From: Pholiota molesta
Taxonomy: Eukaryota; Basidiomycota; Agaricomycetes; Agaricales; Strophariaceae
Length of the DNA stretch: 64,000 bases
NCBI GenBank assembly: GCA_014925825.1
Contig: JACGCK010000220.1
Location: 1-64,000, forward strand
Direction: 5' to 3'
Below are positions 22,592 to 34,432 of the stretch, in pieces. A model generated the notes under the pieces. That model was not told where the DNA came from, did not search any database, and worked only from the letters and a program-made list of their open reading frames with translations. Within the stretch, counting starts at the first letter, position 1, and each line of letters starts with the position of its first letter. The position numbers and the translations under genes are program-made.

Positions 22592-24817
22592 ATGGCATCC
22601 CAACACCTTACAGATTTCGTACAGGTTGTCGTTGCACGACACCCAATTCTTTCAGCAGTCCTTATTATTCTTGTGGTCTGGTTCAGCTACCGATGGAGCG
22701 TCCGGGTCCAACGCCTGCCATACCCTCCAGGCCCAAAACCGAGTCTTCTCGTTGGGAACATCAAAGATTTTCCAGCAACGGAGGCATGGCTTACTTTTGC
22801 ACAGTGGAAAGATGTGTACGGTACGGGAGTTTGTTCTTCATTGCGAGTGTCGATTAACGTAATAAAATATCTATTCAGGCGACGTAATCCACCTCGAGCT
22901 CTTGGGTCAGCACTACATCATTTTGAACTCGCTTGAAGCAGCGAAAGAGCTTCTCGAAAGGCGGTTCGCGATATATTCTAACCGACCGCGATATATTCTC
23001 ATGGAGATGTACGTTTTCCTGCACATCAACCTTGATTCAAGCATATTTATGTCGTTGCAGGATGGGCATGGATAAGCTCACACCTTTCTTACAATATGGA
23101 ACGACATGGCGCAAACATCGAACCATGCTTCAAGGCGCCCTGCTCAAAACGAGTGCCTTCCATGCATTGCGACCCATCCATGTGAAGAAAGTAAACGACT
23201 TTCTTGGGAATCTTCTCTCCTCACCAGAAGATTTTCTGGAGCATAATAAGACGTAAGTTAACAATGTTTCTATCTGCTCATTGGGTCTACTGACCCGAAG
23301 CGCTCACAGACTCTCAGCGGCCATCATAATGGCAGTAACTTACGGACATGATATTGCGTCGCAAAATGACATATTCGTGGAAGTAGCAGAGGTGGTTGCG
23401 GCCTCACTCAGTAAAATCCTATTATCTACGAGCTCGTTAATGATGAACGCCTTTCCCTCTACTCGCTTTATTCCAGCATGGCTTCCGGGTGCTGGTGCCA
23501 AGCGGCAAACACTACAAGGTAGAGTCGAAGTCAGAAGGATGTTCGACCTACCCTTTGAAATGGTCGAAAAGCAATTGGTATGATTTCTTCGAATGTCCAT
23601 TTTAAGTCGGACGTCTTCCATTCAATTCTATTGACTTCATTCGATTCTAGAAAATTGGAACGGCGAAGCCATCAATCGTCTCTAACCTCCTGCAAACCTT
23701 CACTTCGGACGAGGACTACCGTTTGATCAAAGATATAGCAGCCACTGCTTATTCAGGTGTGTCCTTTGTTTTGCATGCTCCCATCCTCGAGCGTTCACAA
23801 TAGCATAACAATTATTTATAGGTGGGGCGGATACGGTAAGTCTGTCTTAGAATTCCATGTCGCAAAAGTGTATTTGAAAACTGGATAGACGGCGGCCACC
23901 CTAGGAATATTCTTCTACTTAATATTACTGCATCCAACTGTCCAAGCGAAAGCTCAGCAAGAAATGGATGCCATCATTGGACCAGGTCGCTTGCCGATGT
24001 TTGAAGATCAGAACTTGCTACCTTATATCAGTGCCATCGCGAAGGAAGTATTACGCTGGATGCCTATCGGGCCTCTAGGAGTATTTCACTCCTCGATTCA
24101 AGACGACATATATCAATCTTACCATATACCTAAAGGTATGCAAGAAATTTAGCCCATAACTGGATGTGGGTGTATCTCGAATACTGATATATTGAATCAG
24201 GCGCAAATGTAGCAGCCAATATCTGGTAATGAATTTGTAACAAGTTCAGAAACTTAGGCTCACAGGTGTATTCTTCTCCACAGGGCGATCAATCACGACC
24301 CAAAAACCTTTCCCGACCCGGAAAAGTTCAATCCAGAACGATTCTTGAACGGAAATGGAACCCTCCGAGATAATCTCGAAACAAGAACCTTCGGATTTGG
24401 GAGGCGGTAAATCTCTCCACCATTGACACTTTTTTATTCTGCTTGTTGACGGTTTTTACAGCCTCTGCGTTGGCCAATACATGGCATATGATGTTGTAAG
24501 TGAATGTATTGCAACAATATGATCCAGGGACTAGTCTTGAACTCACCAATTTATTAGGTATGGCTAGCAATAGCTAACATCCTTCATACATTCAATATTC
24601 AGCCCAAAAAAGATTCGTTGGGCCATGATATTATTCCTGAGGCTAAATACAGCGAAGGCATCATCGTGTAAGCTAATAGCGCGCGCACCTCGCCACCTGT
24701 TTAGATACTGATTCATTAATGTCTAGTCACATTATTCCTTTCGAATGCTCGATTACACCTCGATCTAACATATCTGAGCATCTTGTGAGGACGACCACCT
24801 CTTCCCGCACTGACTGA
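22592..24817 (+). CDS. cytochrome P450 monooxygenase 1
   Basis: Complete P450 of about 500 residues in 12 exons with clean GT-AG junctions. An N-terminal membrane anchor (ILSAVLIILVVWFSYRW) is followed by the proline hinge LPYPPGPKPSLLVGN. The I-helix is GGADTTAATL with the catalytic acid. The K-helix ExxR is KEVLRW, and FNPERF is the PERF motif. The heme loop FGFGRRLCVGQ contains the Cys ligand. The type resembles the O-methylsterigmatocystin-oxidoreductase-like P450s that are abundant in Agaricomycetes. It acts on the ER membrane with a P450 reductase. It shares this type with the P450 at 56.8-58.8 kb. The start at 22592 places the anchor directly at the N-terminus. Substrate unknown; a tailoring role in the nearby prenyl-phenol locus is inferred. 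Confidence 0.88.
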
Positions 24818-25909
24818 CTAGAGTGCCTGTGAAATCAGTCTTAATTATTAATAAAAATAAAAGATCGCGCTGCGTTTCGATGTACTTACATATGTATTTC
24901 CTAGTACTGGAAGATATTGCATACGTGTTAATGTAAATGCCTCAATATCTTTATTCAATGTCACCGGAATTTGACCCTACTTATGGTTGGTTATTTATGT
25001 GATTATCTGTGCCAAGTTTTAACAGACTTGACACCGTGCAAGATATACAAACTTTTAATATAACTAAAGAATTGAGGTGATGACTAGTACTTATAGCGCG
25101 TTGACCAAGCGTTGACTTCTTGTCGACACCGCCCAGCGGAATTCGCGCGGCGGAGGGTGCCAGGACTCTAGCTCTGTCTATGTAGCTGAATGCGAGCAGT
25201 GCGCGCCATGACCATGAGCCTCGCGATCCGCCGCGCGTACTTGCTCGGGGCTTCAAGCTTCAAGTTCAACTTGGTGGTGCCGCAAAGGCTTCTGATGCGT
25301 GCGCTGAATTCGATTCCGGAGGGGGACGTGGCGAGCGGAAGTGGGCTCACGTCCATAACCACGTCTGTGTCCTTCTAGCTCTCCTTCGCAGGCTCAGCGC
25401 TCAGCGCTCAGCGCTCATTAGTATAGACGACGAGCACACCTAGGGGCCTCAAAAACAGTAATACTTAAGGCATCCGCGCAACATCCGCGTCAATTGGGCC
25501 CGGCATTTTCCGAGTTCTTTGTTCACCGTTTTGAGCTGAGCTTGGCACTGCAGCTTGGCACGCTGCATTGACCACATCAAGACTTCGACTTAAAGCTTGA
25601 CAAGCTTGACTGTTCAAACGTTCAACGTCAAACTGTCAAAAAGTCCAGATTTGAGGTAGGTCTGCTATAGTCAACTCCCGCTGGAATAGTAACTATTCAT
25701 CGAATGGAACACCAGCACCGTCATACGGAAAGTCTACTGTTTGAAGTACTTAATTGAAGATATACCCGTGCAAAAACTGTCGAAATCGTTGGCACCAACA
25801 AACTAGGGAGCGACTCGAGTGGGTCCATCTTCCTCCAGAGCAGTTCCTGTACCCAGCGCGGCAAATTTGTGCTCAGCATACTCATATCGGCCAACAAGTG
25901 AACTCCAAT
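24818..25909. other. intergenic with GAGCGCT motif and TTCAA-rich stretch
   Basis: No gene supported. Contains the motif at 25392-25417 and a stretch rich in TTCAA/GTCAA words at about 25600-25645. An upstream in-frame ATG at 25754 exists for the next gene, but the start at 25910 fits the family better. Confidence 0.45.
25392..25417. repeat. GAGCGCT short tandem motif, copy 3 (opposite orientation)
   Basis: Three tandem AGCGCTC units, the longest of the four copies seen in the window, read on the opposite strand to copy 1. Confidence 0.55.
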
Positions 25910-27613
25910 ATGTCATTCACATCCAGTATTTGCTGTAGCTGGTGCAAACGACACAGTAGCGATCCTCCACCTATCTCACACTTGCCCAACCCCACACCGG
26001 AGAAAGCATGCCAAATTGCCGACCTCGACGCCAATATTCAGCGCACGGATGACTATAGCAAAGTGCTTATCGATCGGCGCGCAACCTTGAGTCGCAAGCG
26101 AAATGCACTGGTGCCAGCGGTCAACCTTCCTCCAGAAGTGCTCACCACGATCTTCGAATTCGCGTGTTACCCAATAGACGAAGAATATACAACTTCTCTT
26201 ATTATGGTCTCATTGTTCGATCAGCCATTTCGGCCGCTCTCGACTTGGATGCAGTACTACTGTCGCTGCACAACTACACCATCACTCATCGGCACAGTGT
26301 GCTCAGCGTGGAGAAACATCGCAATGGAAACATCGCAGCTGTGGAGCAACATCAGAATAACATTCAACGACGCAAATTCGGACGCGCAAACCGCGAAGTT
26401 GCGCTACTGGATCTCTAAATCCGGCCAACGTCCGCTCACTGTGAGCCTTGTGGAGGAGGAGAACGACGACGACGACTATGAAGAAGACAGTGGCATCTGG
26501 TCCACCGCTGTTCTTGACGTCCTCGAAGCGTATGCTCATCGACTCCAAACCTTGGACATGTTCTTGCCGGAGGCATGGAAACGCAAGCCTGCTATAGTTC
26601 GTATCGCGAACCGCTTGCCCTTGCTCACACGTCTCACTCTGCGCCCTGGGACTGGCCTCCAAGGCATGACAAATTTCAACCTCTTCGCCCATGCACCGGA
26701 GCTGCGCGAGGTCAGGCTTGTTAACTGCTCCACTGCAAAAGTGCCGCTCCCGATGGCACAGCTCGAGCGCCTCGACGTGATGAAAAATGGCAGCAAGGTC
26801 CAGGAGTGTCTCAACAGCCTCCACCTCTGCCCACGCCTGCGCAGCTATATGTTTGATATCGAGAGGAGCCGCTATGCTTCCAGTGCCGCGCCTGTCCTTA
26901 CCCCAATGACACATACCATGCTCGAAGTGATTGAAGTGTACAGTAGCGCGACACAGGCGGAGATCCATGCGTTCCTCGGGGCGTTGACGCTACCTATACT
27001 ACGTTCCTTTTCGCTATATATTCTAGCTGAAGATCTTACAGGAATTCCTTCACTTCTACCATTTCTCTCTCGTTCCGCCGGAAAGCTGGAGACGCTATGC
27101 CTGGCAGGCCAGATGCCCTTGGAGGACCAGCTTTTGGGGTGTCTGCAGGTGCTGCCCCAGCTGCGCAAGCTCGTGCTGCACAATGCACGCAGGAGCGCCC
27201 TGCTTACACAGCGGACTTTGGATCTGATGAACTCGGCCAAATATGAGGGGGCTGACAAGGAGGGCGCAAGACGATGCCTTGCTCCGAATTTGGAGACATT
27301 CTACTATCTTGGACCGATTGAGCCCACCCCGCATGCGCTGGTCGAATTCCTCGCAGATCGATGGCACGGCAGTTCCTCTGCACGCACTTCAGGCCATGAT
27401 GTCGAAATCCAGCCTGGCATAGGATTGGAAGCGCGAACGGCGCTAGAACGACTGCCACCGAGGGTGAATGCGCCTTTGATGAGGCTATGCTCAGTGGCTT
27501 TCATAACAATGTCGCGGTTCAACCGTCTTGATAAACCGGGGATCCACTTCGATGATGCAGACACTGCAGTATTGCAGAGACTGCAGCAAGAGGGCATGAG
27601 TGTGGTATTTTGA
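25910..27613 (+). CDS. F-box protein with leucine-rich C-terminus
   Basis: Intronless frame of 567 residues from the ATG at 25910 (619 if the upstream ATG at 25754 were used). The N-terminus has a CxxC pair (CCSWCKRH), then a short coiled coil (ACQIADLDANIQRT) and the F-box VNLPPEVLTTIFEFACYP near residue 75. A leucine-rich region follows, with LTRLTLRPGTGL and the family hallmark LLPFLSRSAGKLETLCLAG near residue 380. Such proteins are substrate receptors of SCF ubiquitin ligases and are greatly expanded in mushrooms. The frame is intact, unlike the related gene at 3094. It lies between two P450 genes; no link to metabolism is implied. Confidence 0.85.
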   Translation: MSFTSSICCSWCKRHSSDPPPISHLPNPTPEKACQIADLDANIQRTDDYSKVLIDRRATLSRKRNALVPAVNLPPEVLTTIFEFACYPIDEEYTTSLIMVSLFDQPFRPLSTWMQYYCRCTTTPSLIGTVCSAWRNIAMETSQLWSNIRITFNDANSDAQTAKLRYWISKSGQRPLTVSLVEEENDDDDYEEDSGIWSTAVLDVLEAYAHRLQTLDMFLPEAWKRKPAIVRIANRLPLLTRLTLRPGTGLQGMTNFNLFAHAPELREVRLVNCSTAKVPLPMAQLERLDVMKNGSKVQECLNSLHLCPRLRSYMFDIERSRYASSAAPVLTPMTHTMLEVIEVYSSATQAEIHAFLGALTLPILRSFSLYILAEDLTGIPSLLPFLSRSAGKLETLCLAGQMPLEDQLLGCLQVLPQLRKLVLHNARRSALLTQRTLDLMNSAKYEGADKEGARRCLAPNLETFYYLGPIEPTPHALVEFLADRWHGSSSARTSGHDVEIQPGIGLEARTALERLPPRVNAPLMRLCSVAFITMSRFNRLDKPGIHFDDADTAVLQRLQQEGMSVVF

Positions 27614-27941
27614 TCAAGGTGCACGCCAATGTTAACATTGGCACTTTGAGTGTACATTGCAGCCGACGGTTCACACCTGGTGGTACTGTCGCCGCACGAC
27701 TCGGATACGTCAACAAGTATACTCACTAGTCTGGATAGTAGAGTGTCACCGGAATTGTTATGGTGTAACTAATGTTTGGTATATTGAATGAGTTCCATCT
27801 CGTTGGCATTAGTGTTAGTAAGTTATTGTTCTGCCTGGAAAACGCTGGATAATTATGTATTTGATGTTGCAAGTGAAAGGACATCGAACGTCAGTTCTTG
27901 CAACACAAATCGTACACGAGTTTTTGATAATTATACGCCAT
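27614..27941. other. short gap between convergent genes
   Basis: Space between the 3' ends of the F-box gene and the second P450 gene. AT-rich, nothing else seen. Confidence 0.5.
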
Positions 27942-30186
27942 CTACGTAGCTCGCATCTTTAGTTTTACTGGCAACACCCCTCTAGTAAGCACGAAATAGC
28001 AATCCAAATTCTTCTCCCAATCCATCCTATCGTATCCCATCTCGAGCTCCATATCAAACTTCTGAACCAGGGTGGCTACCACCACACGAAGCTCCAGTTG
28101 CGCCAGACCCTTCCCGGGGCAATTCATAGGCCCCAGAGAGAACGGGAAGAAGGCATCGAGGCGGGTCTTATATTTTCCAGTAGAATCTGGGAGCCATCGG
28201 TCGGGTAGGAAGCTGTCTGGATATGGCTGGAAGTAGCGCGGATCTCGCTGGATTACATAGGGCGGTATATAGACTCCGGTCCCTTCAGGGATGAATCTAA
28301 GTGGTTATTTAGCTGGAGTTTTGGAGTTGGTGAGTAGAATATGAGCAGTGGCACTTACATCGAGCCGAACATTCTGCCTCCAGAGCCCTTTTCGGGGCCG
28401 CGCTGGAGGTCAATTGGGACGGGAGGCGTTAAACGCATGGCTTCGTTGCTAAAATTATTGCAGTGAATTAGAGTACTATGTGTTCTGCAAGTCAAACATA
28501 AACCTACATGACCGCGTTCAGAAAAGGCAGCTCCGAAAGCTTTGTTGAATTATCCGCTGGTACCTCCCCTCCTTTAAGAGGAAAATATTCATCGATCTCC
28601 TTTCGCAGCCTATGTGCAAAGATGGCGCCACAACTTAGTGAGTATAAGGAAGCATAATTCCAAACATACCTTTCAAAATATTTTATTTCGGATAAGATGT
28701 AATGGAAAACACTACTTATCACCCCCGCTGATGTATCCGAGCCAGCCACAATGATTAATTGAGCCTCTCGAGCATACGTATAAAATTGCGTAGGGTTTGG
28801 AGAGGGATTCAATTCGTCTAGCTAGTAGCACATCAAATTGCAGATAAATTAATGAGAGCAATCGACATACCAGCCAGGAGCTCAAATCTGGTCCAGTCGC
28901 TCCAATCCCACGTCGAGCTCGCTTTTGCGCCGTGGTCAAAACGAAGTCTCTAAGCTTGGTTGCGTCCGCTCCCATTCCAGATATCTTGTGAAGTAATGCA
29001 TTAGCCCACGGCACGTGTTGAGTATACGCCATAATTCTGTACCCAACGGCGAATTTAGCGAGTACTAAATGGAATGTACTGTATTGTAGTGCTTACTTTA
29101 TTCCATGTTCCATTAGCCTCCATAGGCCATTTACATCTCCATCGCGCATCAATTCATATCCCAGACCACCGAAGCTATTGAAATATTTCATTAATTATAA
29201 ATAGGGCGTTCTGCATGTTTGTCTTACGCCATATCATCCATAAAATCATATCTGTACACCGCGCGTTATCAGCCTTGCTTCCATGAATAATATGTCATAC
29301 GACTCACGCAAACATCGACATCCATTCGGCAAAATCAATAAAAATTATTCCATCTGCCTTTTCCTCAAATACATCGACAAGCTGAAAGAGTCGATTCCGA
29401 AGTATTGGCTCATACTCTTTGACACTGGATGAGCTGAGGCCCTTGTTCCATGGTTTCCGCCTCTCGAGATGCATGCGAGTATCCCGTTCGGTGACCAAGG
29501 AGGCCTGGCCTGTTTTGGGATTTCGTCGACCATTCCACACTGTCATCGAGCTGTATCAGCGCCCCGTTCTTCTTGAATACGGCAATTCATAACATACTTG
29601 GACCCTTTGGCATTCCGTTACTGCCAAGCATCGGTTCTACGAGGCTGACCTCGGATACGGATAGTTCATTAGGACCTGTCATCGACTCAGTATATAAAAG
29701 CAGGTCCAAAGAGGATACCGTGTTGGCGACCGACCTGTGCGAACAACCGACCCGTATTTCTCGTGAAGATCAGAGAAAACCAAGTGCATCTTTCCAGTTG
29801 ATACTTGGTAGACTGCCCATAGTTTGGTACACTTTGCCAAAACAGGGCCAGGATACCTTGCCAACGGGTGGAAAGGCGACAGACGATAAAGGACAATGGA
29901 AGAAAACAAGGTCGCGTAGGTGATCAGATATCCTACGCCAATTGCCCCGAGGATAGAGTCGTAGTGTGGATAGAGAGCATATGTCGGGATTAATGGCAAA
30001 AGAGCAGCGAGGCGTTTGAGCAATGGTAAATAATCCTCTTCAAATTTGTTGAATAGGAGGTGCAAAATCTATCCAGATGGCTATCGTGAACCCAGGGTTG
30101 ACTGGACAACGTAAACCACTCACCAGACCGGCCGATATAGCAAGCAAATTAGCATCCATTCTTGCTATTTCAACAGATGGAGCCAT
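27942..30186 (-). CDS. cytochrome P450 monooxygenase 2 (nitrogen-upregulated type)
   Basis: Complete P450 in about 11 exons. Exon 1 (30186-30124) encodes MAPSVEIARMDANLLAISAG and splices to a region with membrane helices (ALLPLIPTYALYP, IGVGYLITYATLFSSIVLY). RYPGPVLAK is the hinge. YDFMDDMAFGG and MRDGDVNGLW are typical of the family annotated as high nitrogen upregulated P450 monooxygenase 2 in mushrooms. The I-helix is VAGSDTSAG and the K-helix NEAMRL. The heme loop FSLGPMNCPGKGLA holds the Cys ligand. Two or more N-terminal hydrophobic segments suggest multi-pass anchoring. It is transcribed towards the F-box gene. Its role in the prenyl-phenol locus is inferred from position. Confidence 0.87.
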
Positions 30187-30767
30187 TTTGAGACGACGTG
30201 GAGAATACTACTCGCACCAAGAGGCACCAAGGTCAGTGACAAGAGGAAAGACGATGGATGATGAGGTTTGCATCTATGTATGGCGCCATAAATTAATCGG
30301 AGTCAACGTGGTGATAACGTTCAAACTTCAAGTCGATGGTACAGCCCACAGAAGAGGTTTGACTCTTGAGGTTCCGAGTGCGGCTCGGCAGAAGCTTTCT
30401 CATAAATGAACTTGCGAGGTCGCCGCGGGGAATGGCTCGAAACGTCGACGTCGGAGGTTTGAAGAATAAAAAATTGGCTGTACTTGCGGAAGATGTTGAG
30501 CCCAATGTGGAGTATTATTAAAGAATATTGCAAACGCACCATAATTTACCTTGGTTCCTTGCAATAATGAAGTTTTGCGGAATTTGGACGCCGCTGGCGT
30601 TTGACGATTGGTGACGATAATTTTCTAACCACTTCGCTCCCTTTCCTTGTCCTCCTCCGACGCAGGTCTCCACCATGGCGCCGCATGTCCGGTTAAATAG
30701 TCCTCCATCCTCCACCTTTTCCGACGTCGAGGTTGAGTCTTCAGACTTCTTCTGCGTCTTGAGGGTA
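30187..30767. other. intergenic next to a MITE
   Basis: Promoter side of P450 2. On the minus strand a stretch around 30680-30550 reads MVETCVGGGQGKGAKWLENY and on to a GT donor at about 30551. This could be an exon of a small unrecognised gene whose upstream part the MITE interrupts. I do not call it. Confidence 0.35.
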
Positions 30768-31331
30768 CAGTCGAACCCCTCATAACCCATACCTTTCGGT
30801 GGACGGCTCAAGGTATGGGTTTTGAGAGGTTATGGGCTAGCTGAGGTATGCTAAAAATAGATGCATAAAATTTGACGAAACACAGAAATTTAAGAGGGCT
30901 TTTCAGCCTTTTCCTGTCCAACCAGGACAGAAACTACCGCCAAGATTTTTTAGTGTTGTACCAGATAGCTGCGCTCAAGTATTTTGTTTATTTTACAAAC
31001 ATCAAACCAGAAAAAAGGCATCATAAATGTCCTGTGGGAGCTATTTTCGTGATATCAGAGTCGGAAATCCAGTGAATTGGACCAAAAAACAGGTGGAAGA
31101 TTCCTATAAGGTGCTAAACAGCAATGCTAATAGCCAACTAAGTGCCCAATTTGCAGATTTGCTGCCTACAAACTATGGGGTTTTTTGCCAAAAGGGTATG
31201 GGTTATGGGGTATTGAGGACTTATGGGTTATGGGTTGCAAATCCCCGCGAACCAAGTTGGTGGACCAGAAAAGTTATGGGATTCGGGAGTTTATGGGTTA
31301 TCAAAGGCATGGGTTATGAGGGGTTCGACTG
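30768..31331. mobile_element. 564-bp MITE, Tc1/mariner-like
   Basis: The terminal inverted repeats begin CAGTCGAACCCCTCATAACC and match over 29 bp with one mismatch at the inner part (ATACCTTT versus ATGCCTTT). Both ends are flanked by TA. CAGT ends and a TA target fit the Tc1/mariner (pogo/Fot1) superfamily. The interior holds repeated TATGGGTTATGGG words and no transposase, so it is non-autonomous. Confidence 0.8.
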
Positions 31332-31532
31332 TATCGAGGTAGATGAACGAGGCTCGAGAGGACAGCTCAACACTGGCACGTGCTAATTATAAACTTTTCT
31401 ATTTTAAGCCACAAGGTGATCGATCTAATCATGAGTCACGTGTATTCAATTCAATATTTTGGAGAAACGATTGAATCTGTTCTTGCTCTTCACTTGGTTC
31501 TTCACCTCTTCACGACAATAAATTGAATAATA

Positions 31533-34432
31533 ATGGCGTCCGATGCTGCACCCATCGCTTCCGTTCCATATCCCTCTGGAACAGCACCCGTTAAATCCGA
31601 GTAAGTCTCCTCTCTTACCTTCGACGCAAAAGCCTGACCATGCGGAAACAGATACCTGATTTCGACCCGCCCCCAAGTCATCGCAGACGACGACGCAGCG
31701 GAAGGCGGCACCACTGGCGACCGCAACCAGCACCGCGACGGGCGCAGCAACGGAGATGCGCGGGACACACGGGGACCAGGGCGCGGGAAGCTGACGAAGG
31801 AGCAAAAGAAGGCGCAGCGCGGGCAGAATAAGGCGCGGCGGTTCGGGAAAGTCAGAGACGAGCTGGATCTGTGCTGGCGTGTGGCGAATGGGTCGATATG
31901 TGAATTTGGAACCGAGTGCGTTTTGTTCTCTGTGAATTTTTTCTCTTGCTTTTCTCATAGCTTCGATAGGTGTCGATTTACACATGACATCCCCTCCTAC
32001 CTCGCAGCGAAAGCACGCGACATCCACATCCCCGACATCTCACAAACATCCGAGGCGCCCCCCTTTGCACCTTCCCAAGACTCCCTTTTCACCCCACATC
32101 CCAACTACCCCTCCCTCGACTTGAGCACGATCTGTCCCGTGTTCGCCGAGACAGGCGAGTGCCGCTACGGGTTCAAATGCCGCTTCCTGGGCGGCCACGT
32201 CAAGGTCTCCGATTCCGGGGAACTTTCAATAGTAGGCGATGAAGATAAAAAGGCGCGCACTGCCCTCACCGCGCATGAAGTCAATTTTGTCGGCGCGGAT
32301 GTGCAAAAAGCCCTTCGATCACGGAAGGTCAGTTCTGAATTCTTGCGACAAGATTTTTTCTCAAATATTGACTCTGATGGTAGTACCCAACGCCTATTGC
32401 CGACGAGTACCTACGACAACTCGCCGCTGAAAACCCTGACGTGAACAACAAGCCCAAGCCTGCGCCCACCGCCAACTCCATTGTCATTGGGGAACCGGAG
32501 CAAGAAGCGGCAGACATCGAGATGGCAGCTCCTACGCCTTCATCCGCTGCTGAGCCCCAGACTCCCGCAGACGAGCCTGTCTCTGCACCTGCACCTATAT
32601 CCGCACTCACAACCGATGAAATCATTGAAATGCGCACAGGCGATGCCGAGACGACAAAGACTCAGGTAGATACGCCTGATGTTCGCATTAGGTTTCCAGA
32701 GAAGAAGAGGCTGCATTGGAAAGGCAAAACATGTACGTTCATCTACTTTTTACACATCATATACAATATCCTCATACTTTCGTTTGCAGACCTCGCACCT
32801 TTGACGACCGTTGGCAATCTCGTACGTTTCTCTCTCCTCAAAAGCGAAACTCTTTTCTCAGTGTTTCTGTCCGTAGCCGTTCCGCCGCCTATGCGTCGAT
32901 CTAGGCGCTGATATTACATGTGGAGAAAGTATTAGATTCCCCTCTTACCAATCTTATAACGCGATACTGACGCTTCATCCGTAGTGGGCCTTGCGAGTTC
33001 CTTCCTCGCCGGCTCCAAAGAAGAATGGTCTCTGGTACGCCGCCATCCGTCCGAAAAGGTATTCGGTGTCCAAGTCGCCGGCAACAAACCGGCCAACCTC
33101 GTCCCGACCGCAGAGGTGCTCGCGAAGGAGTGTGGCGCGAACATCGACTTCGTGGACGTGAACTGCGGGTGCCCGATCGACTTGGTGTTCAAGAGTGGGA
33201 GCGGGTCTGCATGTGCGTTTGTTTTCGTTTTTCGTGATGTGATCGTGTGCAGTGGGATGGGTGCTGACTTCCGTGGTTTTGTTATCGTTTTTAGTGCTCG
33301 ATTCCGTTGGAAAACTGGGCAAGATCCTCATTGGGATGAACAAAGCCCTTGGCGAGATCCCGGTCACGGTGAAGCTGCGAACGGGTGTCAAGGATGGGAA
33401 AAATACGGCGCATAAGCTGATGCCACGCTTGTCGACGGAGTGGAGTGCTGGGTGTATAACCGTACGTCTTTTTTCTTCTTCGACCACCTGCGTCGGTGAC
33501 TGAGTTCAATCTTGTCATTATCATACAGCTCCATGGTCGGACGAGACAGCAGCGCTACACCCGGCTCGCGGACTGGGACTATATCAAGCATTGCGTGGAA
33601 GCTGTCCGAGCAAGGGAAGCGGATGAGGACCGTACGTTCTCCTGCCCCTCGTTTATCTTATCTTCTACGTTGGGCTTACGCTGTTTGGTTACTTAGTGCC
33701 TCCTGTACCGATATTCGGCGGCGGCGACTGTTTTTCGTCGCAGGATTATTGGACGAATGTCGAGACTACGGGCGTCGATGGTGTGATGATCGGTCGGGGC
33801 GCGCTCATCAAGCCTTGGATCTTCACGGAGATCCAGGAGAGGCGGGAATGGGATATCAGTGCCACAGAGAGGCTGGAGCTGATCAGGAAGGTGCGTCGTA
33901 CCGCTAACTATGTTTAGTCTTCATATGCTTATCTCGCCTGTCTGAATGTTATAGTACGCTGAGTATGGCTTGAAGTACGTCTCGTTAGTTTACTTGCTCA
34001 GGCTGATCTTGTCCCTGACGTCGTTTGTGCTATGTAGTCACTTCGGCTCCGACACTACGGGCGTCAATGCAACGCGACGCTATCTCTGTGAAGCGCTGTC
34101 CTTCCAATACCGCTACGTCCCTATTGGGATCCTGGAGCGCCTCCCAGGTAGGATTAACGATCGCGCGCCTGCTTTCCGTGGCCGCAATGAGCTAGGTAAG
34201 ATGGGCTGTTTCGCTCTATTTTGTATTCGCTCATTGGCGCTCTTGCTGATTCTGCTCCTTCTCCGCCGTCTTCACCTTTTTCCTTTTCAAAACAGAAACT
34301 CTGTTATCGAGCCCTGATAGCAACGACTGGGTGAAGATTTCCGAGATGTTCTTGGGTCCTGCGCCGGAAACGTGGTCGTTCACGCCTAAGCATAAGAGTA
34401 ATGCATACGGAAGTGAAGAAGGCCAAGGATGA
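31533..34432 (+). CDS. DUS3: tRNA-dihydrouridine(47) synthase, DUS3
   Basis: Flavoenzyme that reduces U47 in the tRNA variable loop using NAD(P)H. The N-terminal half has two CCCH zinc fingers (C-x8-C-x5-C-x3-H, and C-x8-C-x5-C-x4-H starting [14 protein letters not shown]), typical of DUS3 and absent from other Dus proteins. The TIM-barrel starts at [36 protein letters not shown] carries the catalytic Cys. IHGR-type [16 protein letters not shown], then IFGGGDCFS and [18 protein letters not shown] form the FMN and substrate parts. There are about 12 exons, all with GT-AG borders. The last intron ends just before [15 protein letters not shown]. It is a housekeeping gene, not part of the metabolite locus. 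Its 3' end recurs as a relic at 60365-60580. Confidence 0.92.
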
